Part shown: piece after piece, positions 18,902 to 27,184 of the stretch | Layout: each line of letters begins with the position of its first letter | Numbering within the stretch: position 1 is the stretch's first letter | From: Formosa sp030427735 | Lineage (GTDB): Bacteria; Bacteroidota; Bacteroidia; Flavobacteriales; Flavobacteriaceae | DNA: 64,000 nucleotides | Direction of reading: 5' to 3' | NCBI RefSeq assembly: GCF_051200825.1 | Contig: NZ_CP195158.1 | Span: forward strand, 1,240,001 to 1,304,000 | Notes under the pieces: generated by a model | Told to the model about the DNA's origin: nothing | The model's database searches: none | What the model saw: the letters and a program-made list of their open reading frames with translations, nothing else | Program-made: the position numbers and the translations under genes

Positions 18902-19633
18902 TTAAGATTCAGCTAAGTCTTCATCAAATTCCAGTTTCAATTCATCGAGTAAGATTTTAAGGGATTTAGATGATTCTTCTATGTTTTTTAAAAACGCTTC
19001 GTGTTTTACACGCTTTCCCAAGCTAATATGAATCATGTTCCTTCCGTCAGAATGACTTAATTTTGTGCGTAAATCATTTTCGTTTTTAGGAAATTTATGT
19101 GTAAAATGGTTTCTGTATTCTCTTGTCTTTTTTATGCTGGAATTAAATTCAATTAGAAGATCTTTAATGTCATTATTAAATATCTTATTAAGTAATTGTT
19201 TATTAAAACTAACCTGATGATCTTCAAATTTTAAATTATAAAAACAATTTAAAATATGTGCTAAAATATCAAGGGAAGAAAAGTAAAAATAGTAATAGAT
19301 TTCAACAAAATATTGAAATTGGATCCCGTCTACTAATTCCCTTTCATTACTTTTTATAATATTATCCTGAATTCCTCTTTCAAAATGTACTCTTAAAAAT
19401 AACTCGGTTTCGTGTAATTTAAATAGTTTATTGGTTAAAACACGATTCCAATTGTGAAGGTTGTTTCTGCGATGTACTTCTTTGGTTTCTAAGTCACCGT
19501 TTAAAACACTGGTGACACTGTTAATTTTTTTAAACAGAAAACTGTCATAGTTCGGTATGAATTTGGTCTGAATTTTCCCTTCTTCTAGGCTTGGATACTT
19601 GTAAAATTCACTTTTAATTGTTTTAGAACTCAT
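18902..19633 (-). CDS. HEPN-like protein of unknown function
   Basis: 243 residues, mostly helical, with no signal peptide or membrane segments. The segment KKTREYRNHFTHKF contains R174-N-x3-H179, the Rx4H signature with Asn after the Arg that marks HEPN-type ribonucleases. The preceding aromatic helix (EIYYYFYFSSLDILAH) is also typical of long HEPN-like proteins. If active it would cut RNA. It is the second gene of a pair: the PLD-like gene ends 9 bp before its start. Known HEPN proteins often act as the toxic part of antiphage or toxin-antitoxin pairs; that role here is inferred from the motif and neighbours only. Confidence 0.6.
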   Translation of the reverse strand: MSSKTIKSEFYKYPSLEEGKIQTKFIPNYDSFLFKKINSVTSVLNGDLETKEVHRRNNLHNWNRVLTNKLFKLHETELFLRVHFERGIQDNIIKSNERELVDGIQFQYFVEIYYYFYFSSLDILAHILNCFYNLKFEDHQVSFNKQLLNKIFNNDIKDLLIEFNSSIKKTREYRNHFTHKFPKNENDLRTKLSHSDGRNMIHISLGKRVKHEAFLKNIEESSKSLKILLDELKLEFDEDLAES

Positions 19634-19642
19634 ATTTAAGAT

Positions 19643-20329
19643 TTATCCTGCTAGTTCTTCTAATTTAGTTTTTAGTAGGCTATAACGCTCTTTTCCTAAT
19701 TCAGTATCCCTTAAAATAGCTGTTTTATCTTGATATAACTCATCATCGCTAAAATCGACAATACTTCTCGCTAAATTTGAAATGTGCTCATATAACTTTT
19801 GAGTACCACCTCTAACGCCCCAATAGTGATTTTCTTTTAACTCTAAAAATAGATTTCCCATTTTGTAGAATCCACTTTTTTCAAAGACTTCTTCAAATCC
19901 GTGGAATTTATTATCGTATTCTGTTTCCAAGATCATTCTAATTTCATGTAATGTGGATTTATGTAAGTTATCCTGATAATTATCAAAAATGACTCCAATT
20001 TCATGATTGTTAATTTGTGAATACTCATACAGATTCATGGATGCAATTATTCCAAAGTTTTCATTTAAATAAATTTTAGAATGTAAATTTTTAATGGAAA
20101 AAAGTCTAACATTTTTAAACGATTGTAACCAATCTAAATCTCCTGGTTGTAGTGAGTTTTCTCGGTACACGATGTATGTAAATGGTACACGATTTAAAGT
20201 GTCGCTAAGCTTAACTTTTAATCGTTGATTAAGTTTTAAATAGGGGGTAACTAAAATTAAATATTCGCTGGCTTCTATTAAAAGTTTTTCAATTTCGTAC
20301 GAAATTCTGGTTGTACTTATTATTTCCAA
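19643..20329 (-). CDS. Phospholipase D-like domain protein
   Basis: A 228-residue soluble protein with one PLD motif. It has an N-terminal strand (LILVTPYLKLN, as in the ISPYI-type start of PLD nucleases), then the HKD-like motif HSKIYLNE (H83, K85, E90, the HxKx4D/E form) followed by GIIASMNLYEYSQINNHEIGV, which resembles the GSxNxxxxxxxxNxE tail. One motif per chain means it would work as a dimer, as in BfiI- or Nuc-type PLD nucleases. It precedes the HEPN-like gene in the same operon. It could be a nuclease or, less likely, a lipid-acting enzyme. No antitoxin or immunity gene is recognisable beside it. Confidence 0.7.
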   Translation of the reverse strand: MEIISTTRISYEIEKLLIEASEYLILVTPYLKLNQRLKVKLSDTLNRVPFTYIVYRENSLQPGDLDWLQSFKNVRLFSIKNLHSKIYLNENFGIIASMNLYEYSQINNHEIGVIFDNYQDNLHKSTLHEIRMILETEYDNKFHGFEEVFEKSGFYKMGNLFLELKENHYWGVRGGTQKLYEHISNLARSIVDFSDDELYQDKTAILRDTELGKERYSLLKTKLEELAG

Positions 20330-20548
20330 ATTGGTAAATTTTAGGTTATTAATTAATGGCGTAAATCTTTTTTATATCAATTTAGGATATTACATCATTT
20401 TCTTGGTAATTCCTTTGTCCTTTTTTGATTATTCACTCTAGAAACTAATTGTCATTCTGTTTATTGCATAGTTTCATTAAGTATTTCGTCTAATTTTGTA
20501 TTGGATAGTTTGTTTAACTTTAGTTTTTTTTTGTTCACGTGAAATATA

Positions 20549-20578
20549 AGAGGTGATCAAAAATTACTTATAACTATC
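20549..20578 (-). repeat. Remnant of cassette-type palindromic repeat (copy G)
   Basis: The segment AGGTGATCAAAAATTACTTA and the following bases resemble the right arm of the better preserved copies (GGTGAGAACAAGCAATTACT). It lies about 20 bp after the 3' end of the beta-propeller gene on its right. Only this arm is recognisable. The rest of the 20330-20597 gap is AT-rich with no visible gene. Confidence 0.5.
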
Positions 20579-20597
20579 ATGATTAGTTATTTTTAAA

Positions 20598-21635
20598 CTA
20601 TTCCTTTATAAATCGAAGAATAATACCATTTTCTAATTTTAGAAGGTATAATCCATTTACTAAATTGCTAACGTCAATTTTATCATTATTAGATATTTTG
20701 TTTTTTAAAATTTCTTGTCCTAATCCATTGATTATGGTATAACCTTGCTCTTTATTTAGATTAGATATATAAATATAATCGCAAGAAGGGTTTGGATATA
20801 AACGAACAACACCGTTAAATAAAATATCATTAACTGAAAGAGTAGTAGTGTTTAACCCCCAAACCTTGTTACCTAAAAACTCTGCTATAAACAGATTATT
20901 ATCCTTTACTGCAAGACCCTGAGCTGCAAAAATATTAGTAAGAACAGGTGTTGCTGATGGAGAAGATTCTGTTATATCTATTTTTGATATTGAATTTGCA
21001 TCTTGTCCTATATACATTTCGTTACCACTAATTGCGAGACCAGTGGGAAAAGTTATATAAGGAATTACAGTGTTTAAAATTGGATTAGGTTCTGTAATGT
21101 CTATTTTAAAAATCTTACTTCCACCATTATCTGAAATATATAGATCATTACCTTTTAGAGCCAATCCTTCAGCGTCATTTAAACCTGCCACAACGCTAAC
21201 AACATCAGGCGAATCTTCTGTAATATCAATTTTTACAATTTCAGTTGGTTCGGCAATGTAGAGGTCGTTACCATTTAATACTAACCCTTCAGGACTAAGT
21301 AATCCTGAAACTATAGTTACAAGAGAAGGTGATTGAGCGGTAATGTCAATTTTTGATATTTTACCATCTGATTCTGCAATAAACAACTCGTTACCGATTA
21401 GTTCTATACCTGAGGGATAATATAACCCCGAAACAATGGTTGTTGCCGTTGATGTAGGATTTGAAATATCTATTTTTAAAATCTTACCTCCAAAAAAATC
21501 ACTAACATATAGGTTATTGTTATTTAATCTGAGCGCATATGGAGAACTTACTTCTGCTATAACATTAGGTGTTTGAGAACTTACATACTTGACATTTAAA
21601 AAATATAATACAAGTAAAAAGTAAATCGATTTCAT
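20598..21635 (-). CDS. Secreted beta-propeller protein with T9SS sorting domain
   Basis: 345 residues. A signal peptide (MKSIYFLLVLYFLNVKYVSSQ) precedes about six repeats of roughly 42 residues (LNGNDLYIAEPTEIVKIDIT..., each with L-x-NDLYI and a KIDI strand), as expected for an NHL- or SMP-30-like six-bladed propeller. The last 70 residues (VRLYPNPSCDYIYI ... GLYLLKLENG) are a type A T9SS C-terminal sorting domain, so the protein is exported by the type IX system. No catalytic motif is visible; ligand binding or adhesion is likely. It is a paralogue of the gene at 23344. Confidence 0.8.
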   Translation of the reverse strand: MKSIYFLLVLYFLNVKYVSSQTPNVIAEVSSPYALRLNNNNLYVSDFFGGKILKIDISNPTSTATTIVSGLYYPSGIELIGNELFIAESDGKISKIDITAQSPSLVTIVSGLLSPEGLVLNGNDLYIAEPTEIVKIDITEDSPDVVSVVAGLNDAEGLALKGNDLYISDNGGSKIFKIDITEPNPILNTVIPYITFPTGLAISGNEMYIGQDANSISKIDITESSPSATPVLTNIFAAQGLAVKDNNLFIAEFLGNKVWGLNTTTLSVNDILFNGVVRLYPNPSCDYIYISNLNKEQGYTIINGLGQEILKNKISNNDKIDVSNLVNGLYLLKLENGIILRFIKE

Positions 21636-21679
21636 TTTTATAATTAGTTTAAAATTTTTGTTAAAGGTTTATATAAATA

Positions 21680-21775
21680 AAGTTGTGAGTTTGGTCCACA
21701 AACTTACTAACAAACTAACTGGGTAGGGTAAGATAAAGCAATTACTTATAGGAGTTATTCGTGTATGTTCGTATT
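21680..21775 (-). repeat. Degenerate copy of cassette-type repeat (copy H)
   Basis: GGGTAGGGTAAGATAAAGCA followed by ATTACTTATAG aligns with the right arm of the family (GTAGGCGAGAACAAGCAATT), and AGTTGTGAGTTTGG resembles the left arm. It ends about 6-10 bp before the stop of the minus-strand gene to the right, the same arrangement as the intact copies. Confidence 0.5.
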
Positions 21776-21780
21776 TAATT

Positions 21781-22410
21781 TTAGTACGGACTTTTTGCTG
21801 TTTTTACATTCTCGGGCAATTGGAAGTCCTTTTTGCTTAATTTTATTTTCTCGACCCCAGTAGCAATGTTTTCCATTGTAAATTGGGAGTTATCTATTAT
21901 AATTTTCAACGGAAGCGCTTTTGACTCCTTTAAAAAGTCATACCAATTGCCAAATAAATGGTTTTCAAACAATTTAACATTAACCATTAATGCTGAATTG
22001 AAATAATACTTTTGAGTTCCGCTTTTACAAGTTAATATCAATTCATCACAATTATAGCCAAGTATTTCAATCACATTCTTATTTAACTGAACATTAACTA
22101 TTGAATCTGGATTTGATAATCCATCATTCCAAAATACAGTTTCAGAATTTGACATTTTACTGTAAATTTTATTATCTGCATTCACATACAATTGCCACTG
22201 CATTAATGTTCCATTAGTAACAGATTTATAATCACCATTTTTAATGTAAAATTCTTGTTTATTTCCCATCATTGATAACCATTGTTGGTTGGTTATTTGC
22301 AAGTTTTTACTTTCATAGCTGTTAGAGTAGGTTATTTTCCCCTCAAAGTTCTGTCCAAAGGAAGTTAATGTTGAAATTGTAATTAATGCTAGAGCTAAAA
22401 ATTTATTCAT
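21781..22410 (-). CDS. Exported GLPGLI/DUF4412-like protein
   Basis: A 209-residue exported protein. A signal peptide (KFLALALITISTLTSFGQ) is followed by FEGKITYSNSYES, the opening strand seen in GLPGLI- and DUF4412-type periplasmic proteins of Bacteroidota, then beta-rich sequence with NVIEILGYNCDELILTCKSG, where the ILGY-C pattern also occurs in that family. Its function is unknown; related proteins are linked to envelope maintenance. It stands alone between degenerate repeats, and its neighbours are unrelated. Confidence 0.6.
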   Translation of the reverse strand: MNKFLALALITISTLTSFGQNFEGKITYSNSYESKNLQITNQQWLSMMGNKQEFYIKNGDYKSVTNGTLMQWQLYVNADNKIYSKMSNSETVFWNDGLSNPDSIVNVQLNKNVIEILGYNCDELILTCKSGTQKYYFNSALMVNVKLFENHLFGNWYDFLKESKALPLKIIIDNSQFTMENIATGVEKIKLSKKDFQLPENVKTAKSPY

Positions 22411-22617
22411 ATTGTTTCGATTAGTTGACTTACTCTAAATAGGTTTTCAGTCTTCCCCTTATTATTGTTTTTTCTATAAAGTAGAATAGGTTAGTATAAC
22501 TGTCTTTTACGGGTAAAATTAGCGTTTTTTCGGTGTAGCTAAGGCTTTAATCCTAATTGGATTTGGGTCTAGTCGAATCCGCCGTTATTGATGTTATATT
22601 GATGCTCAGGATATTTC

Positions 22618-23190
22618 TTATTCAATTATATTTTTCAATTCCGTATAGCCACATTTAATTGGTTTTAACTCCAAAAGTGCATTTAGTCCGATTGTTTTTT
22701 GTTTAGGTACTTTTTCGTTTAAAACCTTTGTTTCAATTACGTAAAAAGTCCATTGACTTAAATTCAAAGGATTAATAGTTTCTTGATTTTTATGGATTAA
22801 TAGGCAGAACACATAAAAATCTGTCCACCTTCTTTTTATGCCATCATAATTTGGACTGTCTTTTGTTCCAACTGTTGGCGAAATACTAAATTTAATTGCT
22901 GAATATTTTTTCTGTTCCCAACTTTGAATATAGGCTGCTGATTTTATTTCTAATTTTTTTCCTTTGTTTGTAATTAGATCAAAATTGTCCCATTCAATTC
23001 TTCGGTCAGATTTTATTTCGAGAGCTCTTTTTACTATGAATTCTGCTAAAATTCCACGAGTTCTGTTTTCAATCAAGTCAGATTGGTTCCAGCTCCAAAA
23101 GTCTGATAGGATAAAGTTTTGAGCAATATTATTATTAATAAACTGTTCTTTTCCTGTTTTCTTATTGATTTTAATTTCTGGCAGGTTCAC
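22618..23190 (-). CDS. PD-(D/E)XK-like nuclease of unknown specificity
   Basis: 190 residues, soluble. The layout is that of a restriction-type nuclease: TRGILAEFIVKRAL with E50 in the leading helix, WDNFDLIT with D71, and LEIKSAAYIQSW with E81 and K83, giving D-x9-ExK. The rest (SPNYDGIKRRWTDFYVFCLL) resembles the end of small type II-like restriction enzymes, but there is no methyltransferase next to it. The gene sits alone among unrelated accessory genes. It could be an orphan defence nuclease; activity is not proven. Confidence 0.6.
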   Translation of the reverse strand: MNLPEIKINKKTGKEQFINNNIAQNFILSDFWSWNQSDLIENRTRGILAEFIVKRALEIKSDRRIEWDNFDLITNKGKKLEIKSAAYIQSWEQKKYSAIKFSISPTVGTKDSPNYDGIKRRWTDFYVFCLLIHKNQETINPLNLSQWTFYVIETKVLNEKVPKQKTIGLNALLELKPIKCGYTELKNIIE

Positions 23191-23343
23191 TTAATTTTTC
23201 AATTGGTTGTTATATTTAGTACAATAGTGTATGCTAGTAAACACTAAATTTAGCAAATAAAATTGAACAGAAAATCCGCTAAGATATTCTTATGTAGACT
23301 TTCACTAGCAATGAAGATATACGTTCTTTGTTAACAAACGTTT

Positions 23344-24384
23344 TTAGTTTTTTACAAATCTTAGTGATTTACCATTATTAAATTTCAAAAAATACAATTC
23401 ATTAGGTAATTGTTTAATTTGAATTTTCTCCCCATTAAAAGCAATTCCATTAAGAACTTCCATTCCTAGAATATTATAAATCTTGTAATTTTCAGCTCGA
23501 GTTAACCCCTTGACAATTATAAATTCAGAAGAGGGGTTGGGATATAGTTGAACATTATGTTTTAATATACGTTCTTCAATAGAAAGAGTTCCATTGGTAA
23601 GTTTCGAAACCTTGTTCCCAAAACTTTCTGAGATAAATAAATCATTATTACTAATTAATATGTCAGATGGCCTATTTAAACCTGTAACAACATCAATTGG
23701 TGAAGGTGAAGGGTCTGTGGTGTCTATTTTTGAAATGTTATCTCCATTAAATTCCGTAATGAATAAAATATTGTTATTTAGAATTAGGCCAAATGGCGCG
23801 TTTAGGTTCGTAATGACATCAGTTGTTGTTGGGGAGGTATGTGTAATATTAATTTTGGAAATTTTACCCCCTCCACTTTCCGCAATGTAAAGTTCATTTC
23901 CAATTAAAGCTATTCCAACTGGAGAAGTTAATCCTGTAACTACATCAATTAATGAAGGAGATGAATGTGTAATGTCAATTTTTGAAACTTTGTTCCCTTG
24001 ATATTCGGAAATGAATAAATCATTATTATTAATTAAAAGCCTAGTCGGATTCTTTAAGCCTGAAATGACATCAGTTGTTGTTGGGGAGGTATGTGTAATA
24101 TTAATTTTGGAAATTTTATTCCCTCCACTTTCCGCAATGTAAAGTTCATTACCATCTAAGGCTAATCCATATGGAACATTCAACCCAGTGACTACATCAA
24201 TTAAAGAAGGAGGCGAATCTGTAATATCAATTTTCGAAATTTTATTCCCAGCAGCATCAGCAATATATAAGTCATTTCCATTAAGAGCTAACCCATGAGC
24301 ATTCAATCCAAAAATTACATCAGTTAATTGGGCATTCATTATGTGAGTGATAAAGAGGAATAAAGCAAAGTAATTATATTTCAT
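23344..24384 (-). CDS. Secreted beta-propeller protein with T9SS sorting domain (paralogue)
   Basis: 346 residues with the same design as the gene at 20598. A signal peptide (YFALFLFITHIMNAQ) is followed by six repeats of about 42 residues (LNGNDLYIADAAGNKISKIDIT and variants) and a T9SS type A tail (VQLYPNPSSEFIIV ... LYFLKFNNGKSLRF). Two pairs of blades are nearly identical at DNA level: about 84 bp starting at 23814 recur 252 bp away at 24066 with two differences seen, so the blade array has recently been duplicated or homogenised. Likely a surface or secreted binding protein; no enzyme motif is visible. Confidence 0.8.
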   Translation of the reverse strand: MKYNYFALFLFITHIMNAQLTDVIFGLNAHGLALNGNDLYIADAAGNKISKIDITDSPPSLIDVVTGLNVPYGLALDGNELYIAESGGNKISKINITHTSPTTTDVISGLKNPTRLLINNNDLFISEYQGNKVSKIDITHSSPSLIDVVTGLTSPVGIALIGNELYIAESGGGKISKINITHTSPTTTDVITNLNAPFGLILNNNILFITEFNGDNISKIDTTDPSPSPIDVVTGLNRPSDILISNNDLFISESFGNKVSKLTNGTLSIEERILKHNVQLYPNPSSEFIIVKGLTRAENYKIYNILGMEVLNGIAFNGEKIQIKQLPNELYFLKFNNGKSLRFVKN

Positions 24385-24415
24385 TATTCTTAATTTTATA
24401 AAAAGTTGATTTAAA

Positions 24416-24545
24416 CGTTTGCTAACGGTCTCGGCTCATAGTTGCGTGGCTTAGCGGTAGACTCTCCAAGTATACACTAAACTCAAAATACGCGAGGATT
24501 TTCAGAAGTAGGTGAGAACAAGCAATTACTTATAGCTATTATTTT
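24416..24545 (-). repeat. Cassette-type palindromic repeat, copy A
   Basis: This copy carries the conserved blocks TAACGGTCTCGGCTCATAGT, TTAGCGGTAG, the GATTTTCAGAAGTAGGTGAG block and CAATTACTTATAGCTATT. It sits just after the 3' end of the lipoprotein gene on its right (about 13 bp) and upstream of the propeller gene on its left. The apical stem is less perfect than in copies B, D and F. Confidence 0.75.
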
Positions 24546-24557
24546 TAACCGTAATTT

Positions 24558-25529
24558 TTAGTTAGTAGTATCTAAAATTATCAAATTCCTGTTCACGGTA
24601 GTAGAGTTAATTTCTACCATAGAATTCTCATTGGTTACAAAATTAGTTTTCAAAATACCTAAATATAAATTCAGACTATTAGAACTCACTATGTTTAAGT
24701 AAACTTCATCTTTATAGATTGTATTACCAAAAACCGTTGCAAGACCAAAAGTTTCTCCATTTGAATAGTCAGAAACACTTTGGGTTGTTAAATCAATTAT
24801 TCCTGGTTTAGCTCCACCAATAGAGCCAGAAACTGATTGCATTATTGCTAATTCAGAATTATTTATCATCGCAATTCTACTAGCTTTAATAGAACTAAAG
24901 TTGTTTACTGAATTATTGATTAAGTCAACTTCTAATAAGCCGTCTCCCCAAGTTGAGATGTACAATTTTGAATTGATTTTTTTCATCGAGCTAATTTTAT
25001 CTTCATGGAAGGTAATACCAAGTTCAATAATGGAATTATTTTGAAGGTCAATATTTATTAAGTGCTTTGTAGAGTTATAAACGAAAACGTTTTCGGCTAA
25101 AACCCCTATCAAATTATTGTTGTCCCACGCTAGAGCTATAATTCCTTTTTCATATCCATTTATTGTAGAAGGTAGTTTTAAAGGTATTATTTGAGTAGTC
25201 CCATTTTGCCTATCAAATATCAAAAGATTATTAGTTGGTGATGGATTATAGACGTACTCAATAGCATAAATTTTCTCCTCTGATGATATTAAACAGGATG
25301 TTGGCAAGAAACTACTATTATTTTCTTTATTTATTTGTCCAACGTTTTCTAAATCTCCGGTATTATTTCCGATTTCAAATACTTCTCCAAGGTCGGATAC
25401 AGCCAATAGTTTATAATCTTCAATAATTTCGTTGTTTGGTTCATCTGTACTTACATTTTCCGATTCTTCGCAAGATAAAGTGCACAAAGCTAATAGTAAT
25501 AATACGTAATTTAATTTGATGTTTTTCAT
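24558..25529 (-). CDS. Lipoprotein with beta-propeller-like repeats
   Basis: 323 residues. A lipoprotein signal (YVLLLLALCTLSCEES, lipobox LSC) is followed by beta-rich sequence with alternating short strands (LLAVSDLGEVFEIGNN, IYAIEYVYNPSP, IIALAWDNNNLIGVLAENVF, LYISTWGDGLLEVDL), suggesting a propeller of weakly similar blades. It shows no T9SS tail, so it probably stays in the outer membrane or periplasm. Function unknown. The next gene upstream starts only 38 bp away on the same strand, so the two may share a promoter. Confidence 0.65.
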   Translation of the reverse strand: MKNIKLNYVLLLLALCTLSCEESENVSTDEPNNEIIEDYKLLAVSDLGEVFEIGNNTGDLENVGQINKENNSSFLPTSCLISSEEKIYAIEYVYNPSPTNNLLIFDRQNGTTQIIPLKLPSTINGYEKGIIALAWDNNNLIGVLAENVFVYNSTKHLINIDLQNNSIIELGITFHEDKISSMKKINSKLYISTWGDGLLEVDLINNSVNNFSSIKASRIAMINNSELAIMQSVSGSIGGAKPGIIDLTTQSVSDYSNGETFGLATVFGNTIYKDEVYLNIVSSNSLNLYLGILKTNFVTNENSMVEINSTTVNRNLIILDTTN

Positions 25530-25567
25530 TCGTTTTTGTGGTTTATAGGAACCAATGTTGTTTAGTG

Positions 25568-26161
25568 TTATTTTTTTGTACCTATTTTTTCTCCTTCTTT
25601 TGCATTTAATTTGATTTCACTTAAATAACTCAATATTTTTCCGTTTGAGTCCACATTTCCGACATATCCATATTCAGGCGAGTAATAGAGGAAATATTCT
25701 TTACTTTTTTCATTGTCTTTATTAGTTAATTGTTTGCAATTAACTTTCATACAGTTTTTATATTTTTTAGCCGGTGTTTTAAACGTTTGCTCCTCCGATA
25801 TTACTTCATAACTCCAACTGTCGTCATTTTCCGTCCATTTGTCTCCAAGTTTTGGGTTTACAGGTAGAACAATTGATTCTTTTAATGTTTTTTTGTCAAT
25901 GTGATAATAGTTTTTAGTTCCTTTTCTGTAATAAGTCGTGTCAACATCGCCCCACCCATATTTTCTGTATTTCACATAATATTCTTTGTCAGCAATAATT
26001 TCTTTATCATTATCAAAAAACTCAAAATAATAGCTTTTCCCATATTTATAGTATTTGGCGCTACTTGAATTGTCAAAAAGACTTATGTATCCATCCATTT
26101 TTATTTGAGTGAATGAAAACATTACTAAAGATAAAATTAGAATTCCAATTATTTTTTTCAT
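25568..26161 (-). CDS. Exported protein of unknown function
   Basis: 197 residues from the ATG that opens the signal peptide (KKIIGILILSLVMFSFTQ). A longer in-frame start at 26203 would put a charged stretch before the signal and is less likely. The mature part is charged and beta-rich, with YGWGDVDTTYYRKGTKNYYH and a lone CMKVNCKQL pair. I do not recognise the family. The pattern of a formatted-value protein with KLGDKWTEND resembles periplasmic proteins of many Bacteroidota that contain repeated KxGDxW strands. It lies upstream of the lipoprotein gene and probably forms a two-gene cassette with it. Confidence 0.5.
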   Translation of the reverse strand: MKKIIGILILSLVMFSFTQIKMDGYISLFDNSSSAKYYKYGKSYYFEFFDNDKEIIADKEYYVKYRKYGWGDVDTTYYRKGTKNYYHIDKKTLKESIVLPVNPKLGDKWTENDDSWSYEVISEEQTFKTPAKKYKNCMKVNCKQLTNKDNEKSKEYFLYYSPEYGYVGNVDSNGKILSYLSEIKLNAKEGEKIGTKK

Positions 26162-26177
26162 TTGTGGTTTGATCTTT

Positions 26178-26340
26178 AATGCTACACAACTCGGTTTACC
26201 CAAACAAAACTTTTGATTGCTAATAGTAATGGAGGGATTAAACCAAGCTATTTATACGGTACTAAAATAGATGAAAATGAATGAAAACCTAAAGTGTTTC
26301 TTTAAATTTAATTACATTTAAGGTATTACTATTTGAAATT
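26178..26340 (+). repeat. Upstream module of duplicated cassette, copy 1
   Basis: The segment from ACACAACTCGGTTTACCCAA to the gene start recurs before the broken paralogue (30395-30551), and in part near 32.46 kb. The shared blocks are TTAAACCAAGCTATTT, the ATGAATGAAAACCTAA run, and TTAATTACATTTAAG just before the ATG. It probably holds the promoter of the duplicated gene. Confidence 0.7.
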
Positions 26341-27027
26341 ATGCCGTATCAGATACAGATTCCTAAGCCTTGCCATGAACGTTGGTACAGGATGACACCC
26401 ACCGAAAAGGGTGCGTTTTGTGCTGCTTGCCAAAGGGATGTTATTGATTTTACACATTCTTCTCCTTTGGAGTTAACCCGTGTTATTTCGAAACAGGGTA
26501 AGATTTGTGGGCGGTTTACACCAAAACAAATAGGAGTTACCCTTCCAAGAGAAACGCCTCGCTGGTATAGCAAACTTGGAATGTATTTAGGGGTGTCTTC
26601 ATTATTTTTATTGGCTCCAGCTGTTTACAGTCAGCCCACTCCCCCTTTCCCAACGACGGTTTCACCTCAGCGCAAGAAGGCATCTGCTGAGTTACCCCGA
26701 AAACTGGCTAAGGATTCTATTACGATAACTGGAGTTGTAAGTGATGGTGATGTGCCATTGCCAGGCGTCAATGTAGTTTTAAAGGGGCGTTCTAATGTAG
26801 TTTTGACCGATTTTGATGGCCAGTTTTCGATTACTGTTCCGAAATCAGCTATGGAAACTAGTGGGTTTTTAGTTTTTTCATTTCTGGGTTTTGAAACGCA
26901 GGAATTTTCTCTTACAGATTTTGATACTCCGTTGCATGTTGAACTTATTATGGCAGAAGAATTATTAGGAGAAATTGTGATTGTTAAGCAAAATATCTTT
27001 AGACGTATTGCGAACTGGTTTCGCTAG
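26341..27027 (+). CDS. Membrane-anchored protein with CxxC head and carboxypeptidase-regulatory-like domain
   Basis: 228 residues. The N-terminus (PKPCHERWYRMTPTEKGAFC) carries C11 and a C27/C30 CxxC pair. A single transmembrane helix (LGMYLGVSSLFLLAPAVYSQ, about residues 75-94) then leads to a CarboxypepD_reg-like Ig-type domain (ITGVVSDGDVPLPGVNVVLKGRSN to PLHVELIM, about 128-207). The Cys head with the KGAFC.ACQ.DVIDF pattern recurs in Bacteroidota proteins that pair it with this domain. Its role is unknown. It is the only intact plus-strand gene between 20 and 37 kb, and its paralogue at 30552 carries a stop. A cassette-type repeat begins 11 bp after its stop. Confidence 0.7.
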   Translation: MPYQIQIPKPCHERWYRMTPTEKGAFCAACQRDVIDFTHSSPLELTRVISKQGKICGRFTPKQIGVTLPRETPRWYSKLGMYLGVSSLFLLAPAVYSQPTPPFPTTVSPQRKKASAELPRKLAKDSITITGVVSDGDVPLPGVNVVLKGRSNVVLTDFDGQFSITVPKSAMETSGFLVFSFLGFETQEFSLTDFDTPLHVELIMAEELLGEIVIVKQNIFRRIANWFR

Positions 27028-27038
27028 GTGTTATAATG

Positions 27039-27179
27039 ACGCACAACGGCCTCGGCAGGTATGAGTAGTTGCGTGGTTTAGCGTTAAACTTTGCAAGTGT
27101 TCACCAAACTGAAAATCTTTGCGGATTTTCAGAAGTAGGCGAGAACAAGCAATTATTTATAGCCATCTTTGTTGTGCGT
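27039..27179. repeat. Cassette-type palindromic repeat, copy B (best preserved)
   Basis: A 141-bp element with perfect 9-bp terminal inverted repeats (ACGCACAAC at 27039-27047, GTTGTGCGT at 27171-27179). Inside are paired arms (GGTATGAGTAGTTG against CAATTATTTATAGCC, imperfect) and an apical hairpin CTGAAAATC / GATTTTCAG. It lies 11 bp after a plus-strand gene and 5 bp before the stop of a minus-strand gene. Confidence 0.85.
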
Positions 27180-27184
27180 AGGTT

